DNA from: Glossina fuscipes
Lineage: Eukaryota; Arthropoda; Insecta; Diptera; Glossinidae
Assembly (NCBI RefSeq): GCF_014805625.2
Contig: NW_023998422.1
Location: 5,527,932 to 5,591,931 of the forward strand
Reading direction: 5' to 3'
DNA: 64,000 bases
The translations under genes and the position numbers were made by a program. The notes beneath the pieces are model-generated. The model saw nothing but the letters and a program-made list of their open reading frames with translations. It searched no databases and was not told where the DNA came from. Positions 44,241-55,790 of the stretch are shown one piece after another. Numbering within the stretch: position 1 is the stretch's first letter; every line of letters starts with the position of its first letter.

Positions 44241-44479
44241 TTCTAAAACCAAAATTTCAAGTTAGGCAAGTAAAAGCATTATTTTCATGCAAAGGCATAC
44301 TTTCTATGAAAGTCCGCATATTGGAAGAATTTCTACAGGCGGCGGTATCTACAAAATAGACGTACTTAGACCAAATTCGATTGACTACTGTGTCAATTCA
44401 CTTTTATGAACTAATTATCACCGCGATATATTGAAAATTGCATAATATTATCACGTAACGGGTTAGTTTTCATAGGAAG

Positions 44480-44853
44480 GGTTATATGAAATGCCCCAAG
44501 CCGATCCAAAGTTTTCACACCAATTGACAATGATGAAATACGATTATTCAGTGACTTTTGTCGAGAAAGTTTGAAAATTGAAATTTCTTTCCCATATAAC
44601 GATTTTTGAAAATAAGAGTGTTCGAAAAAGAGAATCGGTCCGAACCATTTTCAGTAGCGTTCGACCTTGGGTCAGTGCACGCCAATGTATCAAATTTCAT
44701 CAAAATATCACAGAAATTGGGATCTGTACAGATGGACAGACAAGCTTAGATTAATATAATAGAAGGTGGTATAATGAGGGTTGGGTCTGTCTTAACCCCT
44801 TCTGCACACTTAATGTACCATTTATCACAATTGGTGTAGGGTATAATGAGTTG
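44480..44853 (-). repeat. Family A repeat, minus
   Basis: Has TCCCATATAACG, GGTCCGAACCATTTTCAGTA, GATGGACAGACAAGCTTAGA and the terminal ATTGGTGTAGGGTATAATGA. Confidence 0.7.
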
Positions 44854-45894
44854 TGTAATTGACCCCAATAGATTTCTATAGAAATTCATGTTTAGAACAA
44901 AAATTTGTAGCCGCTCTTCCACATAAATCTGCTCTTATTTCACCAATAATAACAATTTAAGAATGATCTTGGAGAATAAGATCATTGGAAGTTTGAAGTC
45001 AACGGTTCTGTGCCTTTCCCCATTGAAAGGACAGCAGATCACACTCAATTGTTAATTTTTGTACGGGCAGATTCTATCCAGAAATCATATGGGCTTTCCA
45101 ACAGTGTTGCCGCATGTGTGTGTTAGACCAGATACTTATTGAGTGATTACTTTACTTATTGAGTCATTACTTTAATTGTTGCGTACTCACAAGCCTGAGA
45201 AGTGAAAAAACTTTGAACACGCACACGATAAAGTACTAATCTATACATTTAGCTGCCTATGTCTATGGCGCCGAGCGACTCGCTATGTCAGTTATTTTTT
45301 AAATTTAATTAACTTTAAAACAACAACAGATTTAAATAAGATTCATTTATAAAGATGTTGCAGGATACATTGTTGAATCTTTTTCCTAATTACCATTAGT
45401 TATTGTTATTAAGACTATGGCGGATATAAAAGGTTAAGGCAGGAATTGCGTTTACTCGGCCTTTAAGCATTTCTGTGCAGTCAAATGCACGTTTCTTTTA
45501 TGAAAAATATTGAAAATATTTGTGCTTTAAAGCAAAAGCAAAAACAGACTTTATCTCAACACTCATTGTTTTACCAGCAAGTATGAAATGTATGCAGGCG
45601 ATCTCAACTTTATTAACAAGTTAAAAACTCACAACATATGCGTGCTTTTGAAAGAAGGAACATAAAGGCACGCATATACAAATACATATAAATGGATACG
45701 TACACCTGTATAAGTCAATATTTTTTATTTATATAAAAATCGTATACGAATCAACGTAAGGCTTCAATAGATTTGTTTGTGCACAATTATTTGCTTATGG
45801 CATTTTAATTATAACATCTCTCAAAGAAATTTCTTTATGAATATGAATTTCATTTTTGCTTACTGCAAACATATAAAGAAATTTATGGAAAAGC

Positions 45895-46283
45895 ACTATG
45901 TTGTGCTACGGTCCACCGTTAAATAGCTTGGAGTGTTATACAGTTACCCGTATAATGAATTTTCAAAACAAGGCGTTGCATGGTAAATGGTCGATATGAT
46001 GGTCCGGTCCGAAGCATTGTCAATAGCGTTCGCCTTTGGGCTAAGAAACTTTAGTGTATCAAATTTTCTCAAAAAAGTACGCCCTGTAGACTGAACACAA
46101 GAAAACTAGAAAGGTCGAATAAACAGGCAGACAGATGGACAGAGGGACTGACAAGCTCAGATCGATTCGGAAAGTGATTCTTGGTATACTAAAAAGTGAG
46201 TGCATTGCAAGCCGTTCAGGCTGTTGCATACATCCGGACAAACTTTATATACTTTTGTATCACAAGTGATCCTAAGGGATAAT
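45895..46283 (-). repeat. Family A repeat, near full length, minus
   Basis: From GCTACGGTCCACCGTTAAAT, through CAAGGCGTTGCATGG, GGTCCGGTCCGAAGCATTGT and CAGACAGATGGACAGAGGG, to GGCTGTTGCATACATCCGGA and a decayed hairpin CACAAGTGATCC. About 390 bp; a good reference copy. Confidence 0.75.
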
Positions 46284-46590
46284 AAATTTGTCAATCTTTT
46301 GTTTAAATTGTAAAGCAACATTGTTTTGTTCAACGAGCAATGTGAGCGTAAGTAATTGTACTATTAAGTGAACGCTATCACTGAGAGAAAATTCATATAT
46401 ATATGGTTATCTATTTCGCGAGTCGGATCTGGCAATCCTGTAACTGTAGTATTTGTAAGGAAGAATTGTCATCTAGGGCATGATATGTTGTTGCCATTTT
46501 GTAATGCGGATCGTTTAACAACCATTGAACCGTGTCGACATTATAAAAACTCACTGGAAAAATGGTGGCTCTGTGGAGAGTGCATTTTCC

Positions 46591-47050
46591 TTTAGTGATG
46601 AGGCTCAATTCTCGCTGCCTGAATACGTGAACAACGAAAATTTTTGCAATTGAAATTCACATATAACTGTCGAAAAACTATTGCGCTCCCAAATAGTTAG
46701 TGTATGGTTTTCATTGCTCTGAAGGTGGTATAGGAGGGTGAGACACAAGGCGCTAATTCTGATCGCTACAGAATGTTTTTTGCGTAAAATTAAAAATTAT
46801 TGTCGCAGGTATGTGGTTTCGGCAGGGCGTTGTCACAAGCCGCACAATACGCGTCTTTTTGGCACTGTTATGCCTGGAACTGCCTAGACGTGCAATTTCC
46901 CATTTCGGTGGTTTGAATGGGCCACCAAGATCCTGGGATTACAAGAAAGGGATCGAGTTTACGGGAACAATCCTTAAGCTCTTGACGCTTCGGAAACGAA
47001 CATCCGTTAAGTTATGGCCGAGCTATTACCTGCTATGTACGGATTAGTCG
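46591..47050 (+). mobile_element. Decayed IS630/Tc1/mariner-type transposase remnant
   Basis: FSDEAQFSLPEYVNNENFCN at 46591-46650 fits the FSDEAHF-GYVNKQNCR block common in insect elements, and 46811 onward (RAISHFGGLNGPPRSWD) fits the block ISRFGPVNWPPRSCD at the expected distance. The second catalytic region reads FRQGVV in place of FQQDGA, so that Asp is gone. Stops and shifts elsewhere. Confidence 0.8.
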
Positions 47051-47233
47051 TCGAAAATTAATTCAAAAATATCCAATGGTGTAAAATGTTTCGGGAAAGA
47101 TATTCGGATGGTCTTGTAATTTAATTTTACTTTATGCAGTGTTAACGAGATGAAGGAAAGATAATGACAGTAATGCCATTTTGGGTTGACGTGAGGCTTA
47201 TTAATTAAAAATTTGCCACAAATTTTATCGTAT

Positions 47234-47631
47234 TGTTATGAATTTCGGTTTTCTAACATAGGACTCGTACCACTAGACGGTGGATTTTCTTTTCAAGAGA
47301 AATACAATTCATGTTTTCACTACAAGACTCTTTTATTTGCAATCAATTTGTTTCTAGGGTAGAACTATTTACATTTATTTTCGTAGTACTCTCCACTTCT
47401 CAACTCTAATATTCTTTCTCGACTTAAATGTTCTTGTCCGAATGACTCTGCCTTCGGCAAATAGTCTATTTATTACATTACTGTTACCTAAGTTCATAGC
47501 TTCATTTTTAATCGGTTAACCTGCTTTTCCATTAATCTTTGTGCTCGGCTGGTTTGTCCCTCTTTAGGGAATTTATTATTTAGGGAAAATGAATTATCCG
47601 GAATGAACGAGATTTGGGGATTTCCGTAACA
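47234..47631 (-). mobile_element. Probable solo LTR (about 400 bp)
   Basis: Bounded by TGTTATGAATTTCGG and GATTTCCGTAACA, giving a TGTTA...TAACA terminal inverted pair. On the minus strand it has a CAAATAAAAG polyadenylation-like signal in its last third. Flanks are GTAT and CTAT, only a partial target duplication. Orientation is inferred from the AATAAA. Confidence 0.5.
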
Positions 47632-48793
47632 CTATTATAAAGATTCACGGATGCAGTTAAAGTTTCAGATTTCAGCGCTCAGTTGTAGTTAAAATTTGCT
47701 TATTACAAATAGTCGTAAAAGTGCAATCCTTACTTCAATGAATATCCCAATCATTATTCTGGAAATTTAAGAGCCGAATATGATGAAAGCATTTGCATCG
47801 TGCAACAAGGGAGGCTTATATATTTCTTTTTTATATGATTTTCAGGTTAGCAAAGCAATGCAAGCTCTATGTTCCACTAAATATGTATAAACAGATGGAG
47901 TCTAACGATATTTTGAGCCGTGAACGCATGATGCACGAGGGAAATGCTTTCAAGCTTTCGAATAGGAAACTATGTTGTACTAAAAGGGTGGGCCATTTCA
48001 AGCAATTATGAGAAAAAATGTTGGAATTTTTTTTCGAAAATTCTGTACATAAATGTGAAGACATTTGTGGGATGCTCTTTAACCTTATTTCACGCGTCAC
48101 ATAAAAATAATTATATATATTTTTTTAAATTATCGCTTATAGAACAAGCCTTAAGCCTTGTATTGGAATATGGGAGGTGTGTTATAGTTGTTGACAAATA
48201 ATATCCTCGCTCCTCTTTCCAAAAGTTAATCAATTTTTTTCTCTTCAAAGTCAAACAAAGAGCGAATAAATGAAAACAAATAATTAATTATTCATTACGA
48301 ATTGTAATTAAAATGAAATTATTAAAAATGCCCGCTTACGTTAAAATAAATACAATTGAATAAATATCTCCTCTTACGAAAAGCAAATTAATTTATTTTA
48401 ACTAGTCTCATAGGCTTGTAAATTATTAAGATTACTGACTGCTATAAACGACGCAAATAATGCGGAAGAAATATGTTTCGGAAAACTATTCCTTAGTGTA
48501 ATTTCAGCTTACACTTAATTAATAAATTAGAATACTATGTCATTGGGTGCATCATGTCTATTTACAATTTTCCTTAGCAAGCAAACATATCACTTAAATG
48601 TATTTCAATAAATTGCAAAATAATATTTGTCTCTTACTCTTGCTCCCTCGTAAGTTGTTTTAGTGAAATTGTTCAAATTTCATATTCATTTGATAGACAT
48701 TATGACAATTTAAGCTTTATTGGCTATCTTTTGAATATGACAACAGCAACAAGAACGAGGACAAGAAGACGAACAAGAATAGAAACAACATAG

Positions 48794-48828
48794 CAACAAC
48801 AACAACAACAACAACAAGAACAACAACA
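48794..48828. repeat. (CAA)n microsatellite
   Basis: About 8 CAA units flanked by further CAACA-rich sequence. No reading frame supports a polyglutamine gene here. Confidence 0.85.
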
Positions 48829-51252
48829 TAGTACAATAACATGATTCACCTTAGGACGAATATTTGTTGACAGTCACGCATCAGAGCAATATATAAAAAT
48901 TTGTTAATTGGAATAGTGTCAGTTGATAATTTCTGAACAATGAAACCATTTATTTCTGCAGTGACATGCTTCAGAAATATTTGCATTAATTTCCATATCA
49001 AGCTCTGCTGCATGTTATAATCGATACCTTTACTTTTGTGCGTAGTGATAATCAGCTTTTCAACAACAGACGACAAACGGACCCCCATGTGGAAATGACT
49101 AGAATGACTTGAAATTTTATACTTATCCAGCATCTATCTATACTTTACGTCCGTCGTGATGAATGATGAAGATATAAATTTCATTTTAAAAGACATGAAT
49201 TTAAATTTAAGGAATTTTTTGTACGCAAATATTTGGACCCGTCAAGAGCCTTTCAGATTTAGTTTGCTTAACAGCTCAGTAAACATTTCTAGACTCGAAA
49301 GAGTAAAAGCGTGAAAGTCAGTGAAAGACGGTCGCAAGCATTATGTATTTTAATTGTCATCTTATAAACATCAACTCAGCGCATCATTTTATTGTACATA
49401 AGAACAACATGAACGTTGTTCTAGAAAATTGTTGTAATGTTTTACTGCTGAATAGTGACTCACTTAATGTTATCAAAAGAATAAAAGCCTCAATAAACGT
49501 TTTACTTAATCGCTATAAGTAAATATATGCAGGTAGATGATGAGGTGGAGTAAGTTTAGCTTAAGCAAAAATGTCAAGCAATGCTGACGACTAACAAACA
49601 AAGAAGAAAACAAAACTTTACTATCTATAGACAAACATTCCTAGAAAAGTTCTATATATTATTATATTTCGCGTTGAAATTTCTTGCATTTAACACTGAA
49701 AGTACCAACACATTGCAGCTATTCTATCGTTAGGAGTCTTTTTGATCCATAACTTTTGTGGAATCGCTAAAGTCACAAAAGTGGAAAAAAACAAAAGTGA
49801 CATTAGGAACAACCACTCCTAGATCGATTAAGAATGTAAGAGTAAAAAATGGGCGTGAGGTACTTTTGCGGCTGGCCACGACGTAGAAGAAACTGAAACA
49901 ACTCTGTAAAAACGTTGGCATAATTTTTGATGTTTTCGTTTTTAGCTTTCGATCCCGCAAAGAAAAGACTTTTATCTGAATGATTGTCAAAATTAAGTGC
50001 TCGCCCGATTCCAGTTTACTAATACATTCACATTTAATGATAGAATTTTAATTGCGTTTTATTCCATATTCTAGACATATGTCGTCACTATCTTTAAAAC
50101 TAGAACAAGCAGATTGCAGGTAAGTTGAACAACTTGAAGCCACTGAAAAATTTCAAAAAGGTCATGTTGACCAACGCGGTAGTTCTAGTGTTAATAGACT
50201 TAAAAAGTTAATTACTCTAAATGATATAGCATTTAATGAATTCAATGAATAAAATGAATATTAAAAGTTTATTTTGCTAAAAGTTTTTTAAATTAACTAA
50301 CGACACCGTTACGAGTTTGGAGTCTTTCGAAAGTTTAAGTTAGAAGCGACTTTTCCCATATACAGACGCCACCGAATTCTCATGGCTGATTTCTACCGCA
50401 TACCTGCCTATAAGGTAAGCAACTTAAGATCGTTTGCATTTACGTTCAAAACTTTTGCAAGGAATTAATTAAACAACTTAATTACTGTGATTATAACACT
50501 CAATATTATGCTCCTGCATTGAATGATTGCACAAGTATGCGAGTAAGCATGCAATTCGATTGTATGTACAAATTAAAGCCAATATAGTGAGAGAAAGAGC
50601 AATAATTAGACAGACAGAGAGAGAAAGAGAGATCTATATCATAGCAGATATAACTTTACTATTTACTATTTGTTGAAATAGCAAATAATATCCCAAGTTA
50701 TTGCGGCTATAGTTGGAAACGAACGAAACATTCATAAGAGGTATTACGGTGAAAGCAATGATGTTGATGTTGTCTACCGTACCATACAGGGCACGTATAC
50801 AAAACAAATATCGATATAAAGAAAAGCCACAACATATGCTTTAATGAAAATGATTCATGTGAAAATTTATGTAAATTGAAACTTGCTCCGTCGCCGGTGT
50901 GTGGTCGAGAAGGAAAGCAATTTAATTGCTATTGTGTTTTCATTAGTTTAAGTAAACATCGCCTCTAATGATAACACAAATCACAAAACACTCTCACAGA
51001 AAATACTTTATGAATTTTTTACTTGCGTTAATTGAAAGAGGACTGCGAATACAGAATAACTTAGTTTACGCGTCAACTTGGAAGAACCTTGCCCTGCTAT
51101 AGGTATTTTATACACACTTTGTGTACAAAACTATCTTCGAAACGCAAATTTTTATAAGAATTTAGGCAAACCTCAAGATAGACCATCAAAGCTATGTATA
51201 AAGCCCTTGTTCGCTTTTAGTCCATTTAATCGAATGTAATCCATTTCTTTGC

Positions 51253-51674
51253 TTTTTAAATCCATCGCAGAAGGATGAGGGGTGTATTTATTTTTTTTTT
51301 GAACTTTTGTAACAACCAGGAGGGAGCATGAGAGACCCCATACATATATTATTGATCAGCATCGAGTTCTTAACTGATCTTAGTATGTTCATCTGTCTGT
51401 CTGTACGACAACATAACCTGAGACCACCTCTGTTTCCAAAACTCAAAATAGTTTGATTCTATGCTCGTTACTGATAAGCTACACAACAGAACCAAGTACA
51501 AACATAGAAAAAATAAGCCAGGCCTACTCAACTTTATAGAGTATTAAAAGTACATTTTCTTATGAAAGCCTCCGAGAAAAACTTTTAGACATCGTTGAAA
51601 GTCTACATTACCAAACGGTGATGAGTAAAAAGGTCGACTCGGTTGCGGGCGAATATGATTTTCTTACTTATTTA
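51253..51674 (+). repeat. Family B DINE-like repeat, shortened
   Basis: Starts TTTTTAAATCCATCGCAGAA, then CCAGGAGGGAGCATGAGAGA, TATTGATCAGCATCGAG, CTGTCTGTCTGTACG, and ends GGTGATGAGTAAAAAGGTCG, GGGCGAATATGATTTTCTTA. The centre is reduced. Confidence 0.7.
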
Positions 51675-52969
51675 TTTTTTTTTTTTCTGTATTAATTTCT
51701 ACACCACTTGCCGTAGTAAGATGTATACACCAACTAGGAGGACTTGAGAAGGAGGCTCAAGTACAACCAATGAATTCAGAATCGGTTGAAATGTGTCTCT
51801 GATGTTTCTTTATGTAAGCTGACGTTCAGCTTTTAGGTGGAAAGTTCATATAGTTTCTAGATGTGCCCTGGTTTACTGACTTACTAACCTCTTTTAGTCC
51901 AAAGACGATCGCTACCCTCATAAGGCTGTTTGCGAACCAATTTTTCCAATTTTTTTACATTTCAAAAGAAAAAACCCATAAAGAGTAATATTTTGAACCC
52001 CTTTTTTTATAAAGATTAATACAAATACATACACACATTTGTTTGATAACAAAGTCCAATTTTTTGTTCTGGTAGGATAAAGGTCCTAAGTCACAAGACA
52101 ATGAATTCTGTTGATATAAGTTTGCTGTTGCGGAATTCTTACAAAAACCCTATATATAGCAAAAGTTTTTCTTCTTTTTGACAAAGATAAATGAAGAGTG
52201 GGGAGTGTTTAAAAGCCGTTCTTGCCTAAGGATAAAGGTTACAAACCCGTTATTAAATATAAATATTAAATTATTTGATGACCTAAATACATAATTCAAG
52301 CATAAGCCTTTGCGTTCTTTCATGGCATGTGATACTCGACTTAAGTAAATATTCACACACACTTTCAATTTTCTTTATGTGCATCGTAAACAAGGATGGC
52401 ATATATTCGAAGTTGTGAAGTCTTCTTCCTTCATTTTCAATATGACCAATCGCTTACGGCATGTCGCCTATGTCTATTTGACGGCGATGGTCAGAAAGAG
52501 GTAGAGAAGAAGAAAGAAATATAGGTAATTGCCGCAGTCTATTGGCTGCGTTACACCTTTAGCCACTGACTAAACGCTCATTTGTAGGCACGAACGAGCC
52601 AGATCAAATCTCATGGGGGCTTTAACCCGCGAACACAGAGCTGATAATTTTGCATTTTATCTACTCAACGTTATGCGGCTGCAGAGTAGTAGTGCATTAA
52701 CTTTTCCTTACTTCCAAGTCGTACACTGGAAGGAACAAGCGTTGGTTCATATATATTTTAAGTACAATTGTGAAGCCAAAGGAATTAGTGGTTGATGATT
52801 CGGCTTCGAAAGAAACTAAAAAAAAAAAAAATTATATATGTCGTATTCATTGTACCTTGTATTGGCAACTCCTAAGCCGACATAAAATCTGCTGCACGTG
52901 GTTGTGTATCATTTTCAATTAATGGCTATCTTAAGCGACCTACTGATGTGGATAAATATAATATTTATA

Positions 52970-53325
52970 CACAACACTACAACACTTGTGGTGCAAAGAT
53001 ATATTAAACTTATGCGGATGGACGCAGCACCCAGCGAGACCTGAAATGGACCCATTTTTTATTATACCGATCGACTCAGATACATTTTGTGAAACATTTC
53101 CTGAATCGACCTAAGCTTGTCTGTCCGTTTTTATATCGTATTTTCTTGTGTTCAACGTAAAGGCCGTAATTTTCGAGATATTTCGATGAGATTTGGCACA
53201 CTAGTGTGTCTTGGCCCAAGAGCGATAGCTATTAAAAATAGTTTGGATCGAATGGCTTTTCTTTTCAGTTCCCATATGAAGCTTTATTTTAAAAACTGGT
53301 TCTGTGAACGACCTGACTGAGTGAA
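52970..53325 (+). repeat. Family A repeat, plus, complete 5' end
   Basis: Begins with TTTATACACAACACTACAAC and a CACTTGTGGTG stem, then GATCGACTCAGATACATTTT, CGACCTAAGCTTGTCTGTCC, GATGAGATTTGGCACACTAG and CCCATATGAAGCTTTATTTT. It is followed about 40 bp later by a family B copy. Confidence 0.75.
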
Positions 53326-53364
53326 AAGGCTTGATAAAGTACAATCAAGAGTTGAAAAGTTCAC

Positions 53365-53938
53365 CTTTCTATACCCAACAGCGTAGAATGAGGGCTATAT
53401 TCGTTTTGTCAAAACGTTTGCAAAACCCAGAAGGAAGCATCCGAGACCCAACAAACTACATACGTATACTTCTGATCAGCATTAAATTCCAAGTCGATTT
53501 AAGAATGTCTGTCTGTCCGACCGTGCAATGTCTGTTGTAAACATTGTCCTGCCCGTGAAAATGAAACTGTCGACTTTAAATTTGGCAGAAACATTGAATG
53601 GTTTTGCGAGCAGGCTGGTATCGCCCACAGCGTCATGTGCACGGAGAATACCTCAGTTTTTGAAAAGAAATCGGTTTTCTGCCCGTTACTCGTAAACTGC
53701 AGCAAGTAAATGTACAAAAATTTGAACACATATTCTATGGGCTACGCTTTACCGTTTCACGTCCACATGCTTATACGACAAAAACTTTTATAGTGAAAAT
53801 GTAAACAATCAGCTGAGCCCACTCCTTGTTGTAGAGTACGAAAATTTTTAATATATTACTTCTTTTGCCTTTTTCAGGTTAATAGTTATAGGTATAAACG
53901 ATGCGGTCCCGACCGAATTTAAATTTCTTACTTGTTTA
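53365..53938 (+). repeat. Family B DINE-like repeat
   Basis: Starts TTTCTATACCCAACAGCGTA, then CCCAGAAGGAAGCATCCGAG, TCTGATCAGCATTAAATTCC, TGTCTGTCTGTCCGACC, AGCCCACTCCTTG, and ends GGTATAAACGATGCGGTCCC with CTTACTTGTTTA. About 575 bp. Confidence 0.78.
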
Positions 53939-54827
53939 TTTCTAATTATGGCCATGAATAGACGCACATACTCACACATCTGCAAATCTGTTAATTAAGT
54001 TTTTCGATACAAACTCACATATGTACATACAAGGTTAAATTGGAAGGACATAAAATTGCTGTCTGAGAAGAAAATCTCCTGTGTATATAATCAATAGCTT
54101 CAAACCTTATATTCGACATCCAGAAGGTAATCGAATTCTGTCAACCTGTGTGTTCTATTCGCAACTTATCTCTGTTTTCATTAAAGTATCACAATTTTTA
54201 AATTCACATGTGGAAAGCCGATCTCCTATGAACTCTTGTAACCACAAGAGGGCTAAGAAAGAAAGGCGTTATAAGCAATATGATAAACGTAGTACACCTT
54301 TAAATAATGGTCGTTGCAAAGAGAAAAAGATTTCCGTTTATTGTTATTAAAATTTACTGCGCGTGTAAAATATGAAATCCACCTATATATATGCGTATAT
54401 AGTTAATTGCTTTGCAGTTAAAATCAACAAAATAGCTTATAAATATATTTAAATACTCATACTCATATAAAATGAGGGAGTGAGAGGGTGAGAAGAGGAA
54501 AGCGGTAGCGGAGGAAGGAAGATAATGTTCGCAATGGATTTAAATTGCTTTATATATTTAAAGTTGATATAATCCGCAAATAATGAACTCTTGCATACGG
54601 CCACTACTTGCGCACACAAATATGAGTATAATTTGTTTGCATATATATGTGCATGTATTCATGGCTGTGTGTGCGTAAGACCATGCATTAATTATAAATT
54701 GCTCAATTTAGTTTCAATGCGTATTGGGTCGAAAGTAAGGGTTTGTAATGGTCGTATAATTTTTTTTTATTTTTTAATTGTCATAAAATCTATGTTATGT
54801 TAGCAAGGACATTATACACATATGCAC

Positions 54828-54830
<3 letters not shown>

Positions 54831-54862
<32 letters not shown>
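54831..54862. repeat. (AT)n microsatellite
   Basis: About 16 AT units in the distal region. Confidence 0.9.
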
Positions 54863-54865
<3 letters not shown>

Positions 54866-55574
54866 GCATATATATATGTCCTCGAAGCTTGGGGAAATGC
54901 CTATACGTGCCATCTATTAGTGGCAAGAGAAAGTTGGTTGTGGTCAAGAGCTGCGTGGTAACCTTTTACCAGCCTCCACGGATCGAGAGCAGAAACCGTT
55001 GGGCGTTAAAAGTATATTGTGGAATTCCACTGACAGTATCTTTGTTGCTTAGTTAGATGTTGGCAAAATGAAAACAAGACGTGTTCAACGGTCTTTCCAC
55101 CTACAGCGAGAAGTACTGTATTTTTTATATGCGTTTGCATTTGCTCTAAGACTTGAAGGTAAGTATATTATGTTTGCTTCCTTGTGCGCGCACGTGTGCA
55201 TGTGCTCTGCGTGCTGAAGGGATGGCATTTTGAAACTTACTACTGCTTGACATCGGAAGCAAGCGCGATGCGCTACCAATGACGCTTACTTATTGTAACT
55301 TCGTGATACGCACGTCCCGCGCTCAACTCAGAGCCCGAAATAAACGTAACATGTAAAATTTATTTGCTTTCAATATCCATTATTTTCCCAGAGTATCTCA
55401 TTAGCCATAGTGATACTCGTCCTCAGAAATGTAATGGCACTGTTTCAAACCTTATAAGTGTCTCGAAGTACGACAAACGCATACTCAGCTTGTATGTATT
55501 TAGGCTTTCGGTCTGTGTGCAAAAAGTAAGGCCAATGTATTTTAAAATTTATTTTTAAATTTATTTACTGTCAC

Positions 55575-55790
55575 AAATCTATTTCGTCGCCTTAAAGTGA
55601 TCCTCATCCTTATTAACAAGTCCGCCCGGAGGAAGGTATTCCCAGGTTCACTTTACTCGAAGAAAACCATCATCTTGGTTTTTGAGCGATCTTGACGCAA
55701 TTTTAGTGATTTAGTCACACCTTTTGCACGACATTCGCTCGATTGATGGGTTGTCTCTGCGTCGTATACGTAACTCCAGGTCTTATCTCA
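55575..55790 (-). mobile_element. Small mariner transposase fragment
   Basis: Minus-strand reading gives YVYDAETTHQSSE, then RQDRSKTKMMVFFE and, after a shift, LPPGGLVNKDEDHF. These line up with the mariner blocks YGYDPETKQQSSQW, RSRSKVKVMLIVFFD and FLPPGQTVNKEYY. Broken by a stop and a frameshift. Confidence 0.65.

Larger units (their letters stand above)
47635..52960. other. Distal 5' region without recognised genes
   Basis: AT-rich sequence with a (CAA)n microsatellite at about 48794-48828 and a family B copy at 51253-51674. Short frames at 47793-48201, 48846-49133 and 49730-49990 match nothing I know and have no splice or composition support. 52490-52600 resembles 23890-24040. Confidence 0.5.

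Noticed and set aside
48846..49133. 95-codon minus-strand frame
   Set aside because: No family match, no splice logic with kazrin, and composition like the surrounding intron.
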